This document shows, piece by piece, positions 1-6,740 of a stretch of 33,387 nucleotides of DNA (its first letter is position 1; the number at the start of each line of letters is the position of its first letter). Source of the DNA: Sphingomonadales bacterium (GTDB taxonomy: Bacteria; Pseudomonadota; Alphaproteobacteria; Sphingomonadales; Sphingomonadaceae); the NCBI GenBank assembly GCA_014763545.1, contig JACXVD010000032.1:1-33387 (forward strand), read 5' to 3'. The position numbers were made by a program, and so were the translations under genes. The notes below the pieces were generated by a model, which searched no databases, had not been told where the DNA came from, and worked only from the letters and a program-made list of their open reading frames with translations.

Positions 1-72
1 GCCCAGCCGCGGGCGATGGCCTGGGCGATGTCGGGATTATTTACAGCCAGCGTGAAAGTTGAAATCGCTTAA
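1..72. other. Unresolved gene fragment at left edge
   Basis: The first ~33 bases are GC-rich with coding-like third positions; the sequence then becomes AT-richer. A plus-strand reading open from base 1 ends at TAA 70-72. A second plus-strand frame ends at TGA 60-62. A minus-strand frame gives a protein-like stretch (NNPDIAQAIARGWA) but has no ATG, GTG or TTG start after an upstream stop. I cannot decide which is real or name a product. Confidence 0.25.
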
Positions 73-158
73 CCATCGCATTGCCTGCAATTGCGCGGTC
101 CAGCGGAATTGGCACGGCACCTGCATTATATCCGGCGTACCCAAGCAGTCTTCGACAA

Positions 159-193
159 GAGGCGGGACCACCCTGGTCTCCCGGTCCCGCCTC
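159..193. other. Perfect 10-bp inverted repeat
   Basis: GAGGCGGGAC (159-168) and its exact complement (184-193) enclose a 15-base loop. No T-run follows on either strand, so this is not a classical intrinsic terminator. It lies between the left-edge fragment and the grxD terminator and could support transcription arrest or RNA stability. The remaining bases 73-158 show nothing recognisable. Confidence 0.5.
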
Positions 194-231
194 CCCGAAG
201 CCGGTGCTCCTCCCGAAAAACCGGACCCAAC

Positions 232-258
232 AAAAAAGCCCGCCGGATGGCGAGCTTT
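232..258 (-). terminator. Rho-independent terminator of the bolA-grxD operon
   Basis: Read on the minus strand, AAAGCTCGCC, loop ATCC and GGCGGGCTTT form a 10-bp stem with one G-T wobble, followed by a run of six T (bases 237-232). It lies 28 bases past the glutaredoxin stop, at the end of the long minus-strand gene run. Confidence 0.88.
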
Positions 259-285
259 CTCGTGTCGGGGATGGGGCGTCGGCGC

Positions 286-615
286 TCAGTTGGCGGCGGC
301 GACGTCCTTGTCCTTCATCAGCTGCTGAAGCTCACCGGCTTCGAACATTTCCATCATGATGTCGCTGCCGCCGACGAATTCGCCCTTCACATACAGCTGG
401 GGAATGGTCGGCCAGTCCGAAAAGCTCTTGATGCCCTGGCGGATTTCCATGTCCTGCAACACGTCCACCCCTTCATAGGCGACGCCGCAATGTTCGAGGA
501 TGGCGACGGCACGGCTGGAAAAGCCGCACTGCGGGAACAGCGGGGTCCCCTTCATGAACAGGACCACGTCGTTGGCCGAAACGAGGTCGGAAATGCGCTG
601 ATTGATATCGGACAT
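286..615 (-). CDS. grxD: Monothiol glutaredoxin, Grx4/GrxD family
   Basis: This 109-aa protein has the CGFS active site of monothiol glutaredoxins (Cys30) after a KGTPLFPQCGFS segment. Downstream are the WPTIPQLYVKGEFVGG region, with its cis-Pro and glutathione-binding residues, and a GGSDI loop. CGFS glutaredoxins bind a glutathione-ligated [2Fe-2S] cluster, usually as a heterodimer with a BolA protein, and take part in Fe-S delivery and iron homeostasis rather than disulfide reduction. A bolA gene sits directly upstream, which fits. I chose the ATG at 615 because conserved sequence begins there. A longer reading from 648 would run into the end of bolA. It is the last gene of its operon, with a strong terminator behind it. 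Confidence 0.93.
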   Translation of the reverse strand: MSDINQRISDLVSANDVVLFMKGTPLFPQCGFSSRAVAILEHCGVAYEGVDVLQDMEIRQGIKSFSDWPTIPQLYVKGEFVGGSDIMMEMFEAGELQQLMKDKDVAAAN

Positions 616-644
616 GATTGCACCCGGATTTGCGTTACGCGATG

Positions 645-878
645 TCAATTGGGGATGGCAGTGCTCAGTTGCAAGGCATGGAGCACACCGCCCATCCGCC
701 CGCCGAGCGCGTCATAGACCATCTTGTGCTGCTGCACCCGGCTCTTGCCGACGAATTGCGGCGCGGTGACGCGGGCGGCCCAGTGGTCGCCGTCACCGGC
801 AAGATCGGTCATTTCGACCTGCGCCCCGGGGAGCGCCGTTTCGATCATGCCCGCGATTTCGCTGCCGCTCATCGGCAT
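645..878 (-). CDS. bolA: BolA family protein
   Basis: This is a 77-aa BolA-like protein, at the short end for the family. It shows the IEXXLPGAXVXXXDLXGDGDHW pattern and the later FVGKSRVQQHKMVYDAL helix-turn-helix-like segment with the conserved His that can ligate a shared cluster. BolA partners of CGFS glutaredoxins form [2Fe-2S] heterodimers, and the grxD gene follows after 29 bases on the same strand. It begins four bases after the zeta-subunit stop, so it is very probably cotranscribed. A second in-frame ATG lies two codons inside the chosen start, and the choice between them is not clear. By length and pairing this resembles the BolA2/IbaG-like group. Confidence 0.9.
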   Translation of the reverse strand: MPMSGSEIAGMIETALPGAQVEMTDLAGDGDHWAARVTAPQFVGKSRVQQHKMVYDALGGRMGGVLHALQLSTAIPN

Positions 879-882
879 GGAA

Positions 883-1206
883 TCAGGCCCCGCCCATCAG
901 CTGGCGGCGCGCTTCGACCGATTTTTCGTCCAGCGCGGCGCGCACGCCCGCTTCGTCGATCTCCACGCCGGCGGCGGTCAAATCGCCCAGCAGCTTGCGG
1001 ATCACGTCCTCGTCGCCCGCTTCCTCGAAATCGGCCTGCACCACGGCCTTGGCATAGGCGTCGGTTTCCTCGGCGGTCAGCTGCATCTTTTCGGCAGCCC
1101 ACTGGCCGAGCAGGCGGTTGCGCCGCGCGGCGATCTTGAAGGCGTTCTCTTCGTCGAAGGCGAACTTGGCTTCTTCGGCGCGTTCGCGATCATTGAAATC
1201 GGTCAT
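883..1206 (-). CDS. F1-ATPase inhibitor zeta subunit (DUF1476)
   Basis: This 107-aa protein matches the DUF1476 family throughout. It has an N-terminal FNDRERAEEAKFAFDEE helix, then ARRNRLLGQWAAEKM, the YAKAVVQADFEEAGDEDV segment and a final helix. In Paracoccus and relatives this is the zeta subunit, a natural inhibitor that blocks ATP hydrolysis by the F1Fo-ATP synthase by inserting its N-terminal helix into F1. Full length is normal for the family. No atp genes lie nearby. It is instead placed four bases ahead of bolA and 45 bases after a cytochrome c gene, suggesting expression with redox and Fe-S maintenance genes. The family call is secure; inhibition in this organism is inferred from homologs. 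Confidence 0.9.
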   Translation of the reverse strand: MTDFNDRERAEEAKFAFDEENAFKIAARRNRLLGQWAAEKMQLTAEETDAYAKAVVQADFEEAGDEDVIRKLLGDLTAAGVEIDEAGVRAALDEKSVEARRQLMGGA

Positions 1207-1251
1207 GGTCGGTCCCTGTCAAAAAATGGCGTTATCGGCTGCGGTGCACGG

Positions 1252-1731
1252 TCAGTCGCCGGGGCGTCTGGCCGGGGGAATCTGGTAGCTGTCATGGCAG
1301 CCCTTGCATGCTGCCTTGGTGCTGGCAAGGGCGGATACGAGCGCATCGCGATCGTTCGCGGCGACAGCGGCCTGCATTGCGCCCGTGGCCCGGCGGAATT
1401 CCTCTGCGCGGGCGGTGAAGCCGGCCCAGTCGCTCCAAATTTCCGGCTTGGCCCGGCTGTCCGCGACATCGCCGCTGCCTGCGGGGAAGGTCGAGGGAAG
1501 GGCATCGGCCCAATTGACGAGGCCGCGCACCGGCAGCGCCAGCGCTTTTAGCGGTCCGTCCCCATTGGCGATCGCGCCAGCGCCCGCGAGCACTGCGGTG
1601 GACATATCCATCCCGCCCTTGCGCATCGCGACGAGATCCTCGGGCGAAGGTGACGCGGGCGGAGCATCGGCCCGTGCGGCAACCCCGGTGGCAAGGCATG
1701 CCGCCGACAGCAGGAACAGGATGCGCTTCAT
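1252..1731 (-). CDS. Cytochrome c' / c-556 family protein
   Basis: This 159-aa exported monohaem cytochrome has a signal peptide in residues 1-22 (MKRILFLLSAACLATGVAARA). A helical body begins with RKGGMDM, whose Met is in the position of the distal ligand in low-spin c-556 proteins. The haem site CKGCHDSY lies near the C-terminus (Cys142, Cys145, His146). C-terminal CXXCH in a four-helix bundle is diagnostic of the cytochrome c' family. The likely role is periplasmic electron transfer or binding of small gaseous ligands; the sequence does not settle which. The ATG at 1731 is the only start that leaves a proper signal peptide. It lies 23 bases after the oxidoreductase stop, so it is probably in the same transcript. 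Confidence 0.85.
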   Translation of the reverse strand: MKRILFLLSAACLATGVAARADAPPASPSPEDLVAMRKGGMDMSTAVLAGAGAIANGDGPLKALALPVRGLVNWADALPSTFPAGSGDVADSRAKPEIWSDWAGFTARAEEFRRATGAMQAAVAANDRDALVSALASTKAACKGCHDSYQIPPARRPGD

Positions 1732-1754
1732 CACGGGCTTCCCCTCGTTATTTA

Positions 1755-2753
1755 TCAGTCCATCGTCACCACGAGCTTGCCGACCGCCTTGCGCGATTCG
1801 AGCATGGCGATCGCCTCGCCGCCCTGGCCCAGCGCAAAGGTCTGCGACACGCGCGGTGCAATCTTGCCGTCCAGCAGCAACTGGAACAGCTCGGCCACCT
1901 GGCCCTTGAACTTTTCCGGTTCGCGGGCGGTGAAGGCACCCCAGAACACGCCGCAAATGTCGCAGCTCTTGAGCAAGGTCAGGTTGAGCGGAATTTTCGC
2001 GATGCCGGCGGGGAAGCCGACCACCAGGAACCGCCCACCCCAGCCGGTGGCGCGCAGCGCAGGCTCGGAATAATCGCCGCCGACGATGTCATAGACAATA
2101 TCCGCCCCGTTCGGCCCGACCGCCGCCTTGAACATGTCCGCGACCTGTTTCGAGGTCTCCTTGTCGAACGGTGCGCGGGGGTAGACAACCACTGCGTCGG
2201 CCCCGGCCTCGCGGGCGATGGCGGCCTTGTCCTCGCTCGATACGGCGGCGATCACGCGGGCGCCGAAGGCCTTGCCCAGTTCGACCGCAGACAGGCCCAC
2301 GCCGCCTGCCGCGCCCAGCACCAGCAGCGTTTGGCCGGGGGCGATATGCCCGCGGTCGCGCAGCCCGTGGATCGTGGTGCCATAGGTCATCAGCAGCGAT
2401 GCCGCCGCTTCGAAGCTTACCCCGTCGGGAATGGCGAACAGGCGCCCGGCAGGTGCGGCGACCTTTTCCGCCAGCCCGCCATGGCCGACCAGCGCGATTA
2501 CCCGGTCGCCCACCTGCCACCCGGTCACGCCTTCGCCCAGGCTCTCGATCGTGCCCGCCACTTCGCTGCCCGGCGCATAGGGGCGCTCGGGCCGGAACTG
2601 GTACATGTCGCGGATCATCAACCCGTCGGGATAATTGATCGAACAGGCCGCGATGCGGACCACCACTTCGCCCTTGCCGGCGACGGGATCGGGCATGTCT
2701 TCCAGCACCAGCGTTTCCGGGCCGCCGACTTCGCGCGAGATCAGGCTCTTCAT
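1755..2753 (-). CDS. NADPH:quinone oxidoreductase family protein (zinc-free MDR)
   Basis: This 332-aa medium-chain dehydrogenase/reductase has an N-terminal GroES-like domain (residues ~25-130, including [17 protein letters not shown]) and a Rossmann domain with the nucleotide-binding GAAGGVG motif. The structural-zinc cysteine cluster of alcohol dehydrogenases is absent, which places it with the NADPH:quinone oxidoreductase/enoyl reductase branch. Members reduce quinones or activated alkenes; the substrate here cannot be read. Its ATG overlaps the leuD stop by four bases (ATGA), so it is translationally coupled to leucine biosynthesis genes. A CoA-ester or quinone substrate is equally possible. 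Confidence 0.88.
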   Translation of the reverse strand: MKSLISREVGGPETLVLEDMPDPVAGKGEVVVRIAACSINYPDGLMIRDMYQFRPERPYAPGSEVAGTIESLGEGVTGWQVGDRVIALVGHGGLAEKVAAPAGRLFAIPDGVSFEAAASLLMTYGTTIHGLRDRGHIAPGQTLLVLGAAGGVGLSAVELGKAFGARVIAAVSSEDKAAIAREAGADAVVVYPRAPFDKETSKQVADMFKAAVGPNGADIVYDIVGGDYSEPALRATGWGGRFLVVGFPAGIAKIPLNLTLLKSCDICGVFWGAFTAREPEKFKGQVAELFQLLLDGKIAPRVSQTFALGQGGEAIAMLESRKAVGKLVVTMD

Positions 2754-3349
2754 GCCGCTTGGGTTCCTTGTGCATACCAGGCCATCGCCTGCGACTGGCG
2801 CGCTTCATAGGCGGCAATCGCATCGCCGCGCGCCATGGTGAGGCCCACTTCGTCCAGCCCTTCGGCAAGGCAATGCTTGCGGAACGGGTCGATTTCGAAA
2901 GGGAAACGATCCTGGAAGGGAGTGGTGACGGTCTGTGTTTCGAGGTCGATGGTGATCGGCTGTTCGCGCGCGACCTCCATCAGCCGGTCGACCTGTTCCT
3001 GCGGCAGCACCACGGTGAGGATGCCGTTCTTGAAGGCATTGCCGGAGAAGATGTCGGAGAAGCTCGGCGCGATCACCGCTTTCACGCCCATGTCGAGCAA
3101 TGCCCAGGCGGCGTGTTCGCGGCTGGAGCCGCAACCGAAATTGTCGCCCGCCACCAGGATCGGCGCGCCCGCATTGGCGGGATCGTCGAACACATTGCCC
3201 GGTTCTGCGCGCACGGTTTCGAACGCGCCCCGGCCCAGGCCTTCGCGGCTGATGGTCTTCAGCCAGCGCGCGGGAATGATGACGTCGGTATCGACATTCT
3301 TGCGGCCGAACGGGATCGCCCGGCCTTCGATCGTGGAAACGGGTTCCAT
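2750..3349 (-). CDS. leuD: 3-isopropylmalate dehydratase small subunit
   Basis: This 199-aa LeuD subunit of isopropylmalate isomerase converts 2-isopropylmalate to 3-isopropylmalate together with LeuC in leucine synthesis. It shows [15 protein letters not shown] near the N-terminus and the swivelling-domain signature [17 protein letters not shown]. The length is typical. The ATG at 3349 shares its A with the TGA of the upstream 57-aa gene (TGATG), a clear start and a sign of coupling. A TTG one codon earlier would also be in frame but is not needed. The 3' end overlaps the oxidoreductase by four bases. Confidence 0.95.
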   Translation of the reverse strand: MEPVSTIEGRAIPFGRKNVDTDVIIPARWLKTISREGLGRGAFETVRAEPGNVFDDPANAGAPILVAGDNFGCGSSREHAAWALLDMGVKAVIAPSFSDIFSGNAFKNGILTVVLPQEQVDRLMEVAREQPITIDLETQTVTTPFQDRFPFEIDPFRKHCLAEGLDEVGLTMARGDAIAAYEARQSQAMAWYAQGTQAA

Positions 3350-3522
3350 CAATCGGTTTCCGGCGGCTCGCCGGTGGGGGTGTGCGGCGCGTTGGAGGTG
3401 CGCGGCGGTTTGCCGTCAGCCTTGGCCTTGCGCTTGGAATAGAGCAGCGCGGCGGCGATGGCGGCAGAGCCGACCGCTGCCCCGGCGATGGCGCCGACGA
3501 TGGTCTTGTTGGTCTTGGTCAT
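3349..3522 (-). CDS. 57-aa single-pass membrane miniprotein between leuC and leuD
   Basis: I do not recognise this gene. It begins [20 protein letters not shown] and contains one hydrophobic, Gly/Ala-rich segment (residues ~8-28). A basic cluster follows ([11 protein letters not shown]), then a Pro-rich polar tail ending in PPETD. The glycine-rich segment resembles glycine-zipper helices, and the charge pattern predicts a basic cytosolic tail. It starts 38 bases after leuC and its stop overlaps the leuD start by one base. This tight coupling and the GC-rich codon use argue that it is translated. It could be only a coupling ORF, but the membrane segment suggests a product. A disordered small membrane anchor is as far as the sequence allows. 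Confidence 0.72.
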   Translation of the reverse strand: MTKTNKTIVGAIAGAAVGSAAIAAALLYSKRKAKADGKPPRTSNAPHTPTGEPPETD

Positions 3523-3560
3523 ATCCTACCTATGGGCAGTGCGGGGGGCTGCCGCAAGCC

Positions 3561-4994
3561 TCAGCCCGCAAGCTCGCGCACGTCGGTGAGCCTGCCGGTA
3601 ACGGCAGCGGCTGCGGCCATCGCCGGGCTGACGAGATGGGTGCGCGCGCCCGGACCCTGCCGGCCCACGAAATTGCGGTTGCTGGTGGAGGCGCAGCGTT
3701 CGCCCGCAGGCACCTTGTCGGGGTTCATGCCCAGGCAGGCCGAACAGCCCGGTTCGCGCCATTCGAGCCCGGCGTCGATGAACACCTTGTCCAGCCCCTC
3801 GGCCTCGGCCTGCGCCTTCACCAGGCCAGACCCGGGCACGACGATGGCCCATTTGACATTGTCCGCCTTGTGACGCCCGCGCAGCACATCGGCGGCAGCG
3901 CGCAGATCCTCGATCCGGCTGTTGGTGCAGCTGCCGATGAAGATGTTCTGCACCTCGACTTCGCGCATCGGCGTGCCGGGGGCGAGGCCCATGTAGTCGA
4001 GGCTCTTGCGCGCGGCATCCTGCTTCGAGGGATCGGCGAAGCTTTCCGGCGCGGGGACGGTGCCGCCGATGGCCACGACATCTTCCGGGCTGGTGCCCCA
4101 GGTGACGGTCGGCTGGACATCGGCGGCGTCGATCACCACCGATTTGTCGAATACGGCGCCTTCATCGGTCCTGAGGCTGCGCCAATATTCGACCGCTTCG
4201 TCCCACAATGCGCCTTGCGGGGCGAACGGGCGGCCCTTGAGATAGGCGAAGGTCGTCTCGTCCGGCGCGACGAGGCCCGACCGGGCGCCGCCCTCGATCG
4301 CCATGTTGCACACGGTCAGGCGGCTTTCGACGCTCATCGCCTCGAACACCGGGCCGCGGAATTCGATCACATGGCCGGTGCCGCCGGCGGTGCCGATCAC
4401 GCCGATGATGTGGAGGATCAGATCCTTGGCGGTGACGCCGGGGGCGAGTTCGCCCTCGACCCGGATTTCCAGCGTCTTCGACCGTTTGAGCAGCAGCGTT
4501 TGGGTGGCGAGGACATGTTCGACCTCGCTGGTGCCGATGCCGAAGGCCAGCGCCCCGATCCCGCCATGTGCGGCGGTGTGCGAATCCCCGCAAACGATCG
4601 TCGCGCCGGGCAGCGAGAAACCCTGTTCCGGGCCGACCACGTGGACGATGCCCTGTGCCGCGTCGGTCGCGCCGATGTAGCGGATGCCGAATTCCGGCGC
4701 ATTGCGCTCCAGCGCGGCAAGTTGCTGCGCGCTTTCGGGGTCGGCGATCGGCAGGGGCTGGCCCGCTGCATCCAGCCGCGCCGTGGTGGGCAGGTTGTGA
4801 TCGGGAACCGCCAGCGTCAGGTCGGGGCGGCGCACGGTGCGCCCGGCCATGCGCAGCGCCTCGAACGCCTGCGGGCTGGTCACTTCGTGCACGAGGTGGC
4901 GGTCGATATAGATCAGGCTGGTGCCATCGTCGCGGGTTTCCACGACGTGGGCGTCCCAGATCTTCTCGTAAAGGGTGCGGGGTCGGCTTGCCAT
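3561..4994 (-). CDS. leuC: 3-isopropylmalate dehydratase large subunit
   Basis: This 477-aa aconitase-superfamily LeuC is the catalytic [4Fe-4S] subunit of isopropylmalate isomerase. The three cluster cysteines are Cys356 in FIGSCTNSR and Cys417/Cys420 in [28 protein letters not shown] and the N-terminal [11 protein letters not shown] are also typical. The length matches the family. I chose the ATG at 4994, immediately before [12 protein letters not shown]. An upstream extension to 5030 lacks conserved sequence. The start codon sits inside the loop of an 11-bp inverted repeat (see 4977-5023). It is the first gene of the leuC-orf57-leuD-oxidoreductase run. Its Fe-S cluster gives a plausible link to the bolA/grxD genes further down. 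Confidence 0.96.
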   Translation of the reverse strand: MASRPRTLYEKIWDAHVVETRDDGTSLIYIDRHLVHEVTSPQAFEALRMAGRTVRRPDLTLAVPDHNLPTTARLDAAGQPLPIADPESAQQLAALERNAPEFGIRYIGATDAAQGIVHVVGPEQGFSLPGATIVCGDSHTAAHGGIGALAFGIGTSEVEHVLATQTLLLKRSKTLEIRVEGELAPGVTAKDLILHIIGVIGTAGGTGHVIEFRGPVFEAMSVESRLTVCNMAIEGGARSGLVAPDETTFAYLKGRPFAPQGALWDEAVEYWRSLRTDEGAVFDKSVVIDAADVQPTVTWGTSPEDVVAIGGTVPAPESFADPSKQDAARKSLDYMGLAPGTPMREVEVQNIFIGSCTNSRIEDLRAAADVLRGRHKADNVKWAIVVPGSGLVKAQAEAEGLDKVFIDAGLEWREPGCSACLGMNPDKVPAGERCASTSNRNFVGRQGPGARTHLVSPAMAAAAAVTGRLTDVRELAG

Positions 4995-5023
4995 GGCATT
5001 GCGCCTAGGCTGGCCGACCCCGC
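4977..5023 (-). promoter_or_regulatory. 11-bp inverted repeat spanning the leuC start codon
   Basis: GCGGGGTCGGC at 4977-4987 is exactly complementary to 5013-5023, leaving a 25-base loop that contains the leuC ATG (4992-4994) and the base upstream where a Shine-Dalgarno would lie. In leuC mRNA the downstream arm falls in codons 3-6. A stable stem here could restrict initiation or act as a pause site. It might also serve the upstream gene as a T-less terminator. Confidence 0.45.
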
Positions 5024-5061
5024 GGGACAAGATGGCAATTCTTTACGCGGCCCAACCGGGC

Positions 5062-5493
5062 TTAGCGGCGGCCATAACCGTAGCCATAGCGATCACGCCG
5101 GTCGTAGCGGTCGCCACGGGCGATGTAGATCCGCAGCGAACGACGCAGCGAATCGACATGCTGCTGCACCCGCCACACTTCGCGCTCGGTAAAACCATGC
5201 CGTGCGGAGCGTTCGTATTCGTAATTGATCTGCCGCAGCTGTTCGCGGAACTGCGGGGCATAGCGGATCAGTCCGCGATCCTCCGCCGTCCGTACTTCAT
5301 AGCCGAGCCGGTTGATGTCGGCGAGCAGCGCGCGAGCCCGGGGCTGGTAGCGGCCATAATCATAGTCCGCGCTGCCATAGCCACGATCGTCACGCTGCCC
5401 GTCATAGCGATCATGCGCCATCGACGGAGCCGCAAGCCCCAGCGCCAGCGAAGCGGCCAGGGCACCGGTCGCGATCTTTCCGAAAATAGCCAT
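5062..5493 (-). CDS. Small secreted protein, Arg/Tyr-rich (paralog 1)
   Basis: This is a 143-aa exported protein of unknown function. Residues 1-24 form a signal peptide ending APSMA-H. The mature part starts with an Asp/Tyr/Gly-rich stretch, then a charged helical core (INRLGYEVRTAEDRGLIR onward) containing HGFTEREVW, and ends in a DRYDRRDRYGYGYGRR tail. The core resembles the protein at 5693-6124, including the (H/G)GFT-x2-E-(V/L) element and total length, so the two look like tandem paralogs. The ATG at 5493 is set by AGGAG seven bases upstream and begins the signal peptide. Similar small exported helical proteins are common in sphingomonads without an assigned role. A 28-bp palindromic element lies 30 bases upstream. 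Confidence 0.82.
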   Translation of the reverse strand: MAIFGKIATGALAASLALGLAAPSMAHDRYDGQRDDRGYGSADYDYGRYQPRARALLADINRLGYEVRTAEDRGLIRYAPQFREQLRQINYEYERSARHGFTEREVWRVQQHVDSLRRSLRIYIARGDRYDRRDRYGYGYGRR

Positions 5494-5523
5494 TGCAAAT
5501 CTCCTGCTATCGATTGGCTTCAT

Positions 5524-5551
5524 GTTCATAAATATAGCATGATTTATGAAC
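5524..5551. promoter_or_regulatory. 28-bp interrupted palindrome upstream of paralog 1
   Basis: GTTCATAAAT (5524-5533) and its exact complement ATTTATGAAC (5542-5551) flank an 8-base centre. The element lies 30 bases before the start codon of the secreted protein at 5062-5493. On the minus strand it contains a TATATT that could be a -10 box. A related element of identical length precedes paralog 2 (6163-6190). Confidence 0.65.
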
Positions 5552-5618
5552 GCAATCGGTACGACTGGTCGCTTGGCTGCAAGGTTCGCTGGGCGACATC
5601 CGCGACGCGCGCAACAGC

Positions 5619-5670
5619 AGAGCGGGGTCGGCGCAATCCGGGCATTGCCCGAACTGGCCGACCCCGCTCT
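5619..5670 (-). terminator. Long hairpin downstream of paralog 2
   Basis: AGAGCGGGGTCGGC (5619-5632) pairs perfectly over 14 bp with 5657-5670; the 24-base loop contains a smaller CGGGCATTGCCCG hairpin. It begins 23 bases past the stop of the gene at 5693-6124. No T-run follows, so termination would be Rho-assisted or the stem may stabilise the mRNA 3' end. Confidence 0.5.
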
Positions 5671-5692
5671 GGAGGAGGCTGGTCGTGACCGG

Positions 5693-6124
5693 TCAGCGGC
5701 GGGCGGGGGTCCGGCCGGTCGGATAGCCCGCATTACCTTCGCGATCGGTGTCGCGGCCGTAGCTGTCATGCTTGCCGTCGCGGATTTCCTTCGCGAGCTG
5801 CCACTTCACCTGGTCGATCCGGGCGTCGAGCGCCTTCAGTTCGCCGCGGGTGAAGCCGCCGCGGGCATACTGGCGCCAGGTCACCTCCAGCCGATCGACC
5901 TTGGTGCCGAGCTGCGCGGCTTCGCGCCGGTCGATCTGATGACGGTAGAGTGCCGCGTCGACCTGGCGGTCCAGCTGCGCGATCTCGGTGCGCTGGGCAC
6001 GCCCGGTGTCGAAGCGGCTGTTGTCGATGTGGGCAGCCGAGGCCGGGGCGGCGACGGCAATCGCGGCGGTGGCAGCAAGGGTGGCAGCCAGCGCCGGAGC
6101 TGCGATCTTGGGGAACCTGAACAT
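5693..6124 (-). CDS. Small secreted protein (paralog 2)
   Basis: This 143-aa exported protein of unknown function has the same length as its downstream neighbour. The signal peptide (FRFPKIAAPALAATLAATAA then AVAAPASA-AH) ends near residue 32. The mature core is a charged helical hairpin with YARGGFTRGELKALDARID, followed by a polar Gly/Thr/Arg tail. It aligns with paralog 1 around the GFT-x2-E element and the flanking helices. Two ATGs lie close together; the one at 6124 has AGGAG seven bases upstream, whereas the one at 6130 is too close. The core has no cysteines and no recognisable enzyme motif. A periplasmic structural or stress role is conceivable but not shown. Confidence 0.82.
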   Translation of the reverse strand: MFRFPKIAAPALAATLAATAAIAVAAPASAAHIDNSRFDTGRAQRTEIAQLDRQVDAALYRHQIDRREAAQLGTKVDRLEVTWRQYARGGFTRGELKALDARIDQVKWQLAKEIRDGKHDSYGRDTDREGNAGYPTGRTPARR

Positions 6125-6162
6125 CGTCATACTCCTGTATGCAATCGCGGGTCATTCCGCAG

Positions 6163-6190
6163 GTTCAGAAATATGATCAATTTGATGAAC
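6163..6190. promoter_or_regulatory. 28-bp palindrome-like element upstream of paralog 2
   Basis: It begins GTTCAGAAATAT and ends ATGAAC. Aligned without gaps to 5524-5551 it matches at 20 of 28 positions, concentrated at both ends, and both copies are followed by GC. It lies 38 bases before the start codon. The inner part has diverged, so only the GTTCA/TGAAC ends remain symmetrical. Shared placement before two paralogous genes suggests a common regulator or a promoter duplicated with the gene. Confidence 0.6.
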
Positions 6191-6265
6191 GCCAGCGATA
6201 CGGCGTGTCGCAAGATGGCTGCGTTTTGTAACAAAGTGTCGCGCATTCGTTCCGTCGCAGAGTCA

Positions 6266-6294
6266 TTGAATCGCAACCAATTGCAGACTAACTT
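6266..6294 (+). promoter_or_regulatory. Candidate promoter giving a leaderless thioesterase mRNA
   Basis: TTGAAT (6266-6271), a 17-base spacer and TAACTT (6289-6294) resemble -35/-10 boxes. Only six bases separate the -10 from the ATG at 6301, so transcription would start at or next to the A of the start codon. No Shine-Dalgarno is visible, which agrees with a leaderless transcript. The -10 matches consensus at only three positions. Confidence 0.4.
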
Positions 6295-6300
6295 ACAGCC

Positions 6301-6696
6301 ATGTCAGCAGCACCCTTCCATTTCCCCATTCGCATCCTTCCCGCGGATATCGATTTCATGGGGCACGTGAACAACGCGCGCTACCTCTCCTGGGTGCAGG
6401 ACGCGGTGCTGGCGCATTGGAACAAGCTTGCCCCCGCAGAAGAGGTGGCGAGCAAGGCGTGGGTCGCGCTCAAGCACGAGATTACCTACCGCAAGCCCGC
6501 CTTCCTCGACGATGACGTAAGCGCGCAAACGGTGCTCGAACATTTCCAAGGGGCACGCGCATTCTATCACACGGTGATCCGCCGCGGCGAGGATGTGCTG
6601 GCCGAGGTCAGGAGCGCGTGGTGCTGCATCGATGCGGAAACACTGCGTCCTGCACGCATCGGCGAACATCTGCGCGAATTTTTCTTCCCCGAGTGA
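6301..6696 (+). CDS. Acyl-CoA thioesterase, 4HBT hotdog family (YbgC/FadM-like)
   Basis: This 131-aa single hotdog-domain protein has the conserved IDFMGHVNNARYLSWVQDA element, including Asp18 and the HVNN turn on the long central helix. Later come ITYRKPAFLDDDV and a beta-strand segment ending ARIGEHLREFF. YbgC/FadM-type thioesterases hydrolyse acyl-CoA or acyl-ACP thioesters in the cytoplasm; chain-length preference cannot be read here. The length is standard for the family. No ribosome-binding site precedes the ATG, and a promoter-like sequence ends six bases before it. The next gene starts 44 bases downstream on the same strand and may be cotranscribed. Confidence 0.9.
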   Translation: MSAAPFHFPIRILPADIDFMGHVNNARYLSWVQDAVLAHWNKLAPAEEVASKAWVALKHEITYRKPAFLDDDVSAQTVLEHFQGARAFYHTVIRRGEDVLAEVRSAWCCIDAETLRPARIGEHLREFFFPE

Positions 6697-6740
6697 TTGC
6701 GCTGGCTCCCTTGCGGGGGCTGCTCTATCCTGCGGCAATC

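Noticed and set aside
2835-5192. A 785-codon plus-strand open frame across leuD and leuC
   Set aside because: It is antisense to two conserved Fe-S isomerase subunits, crosses their intergenic regions and encodes low-complexity Arg/Gly-rich sequence. It is a composition artefact.
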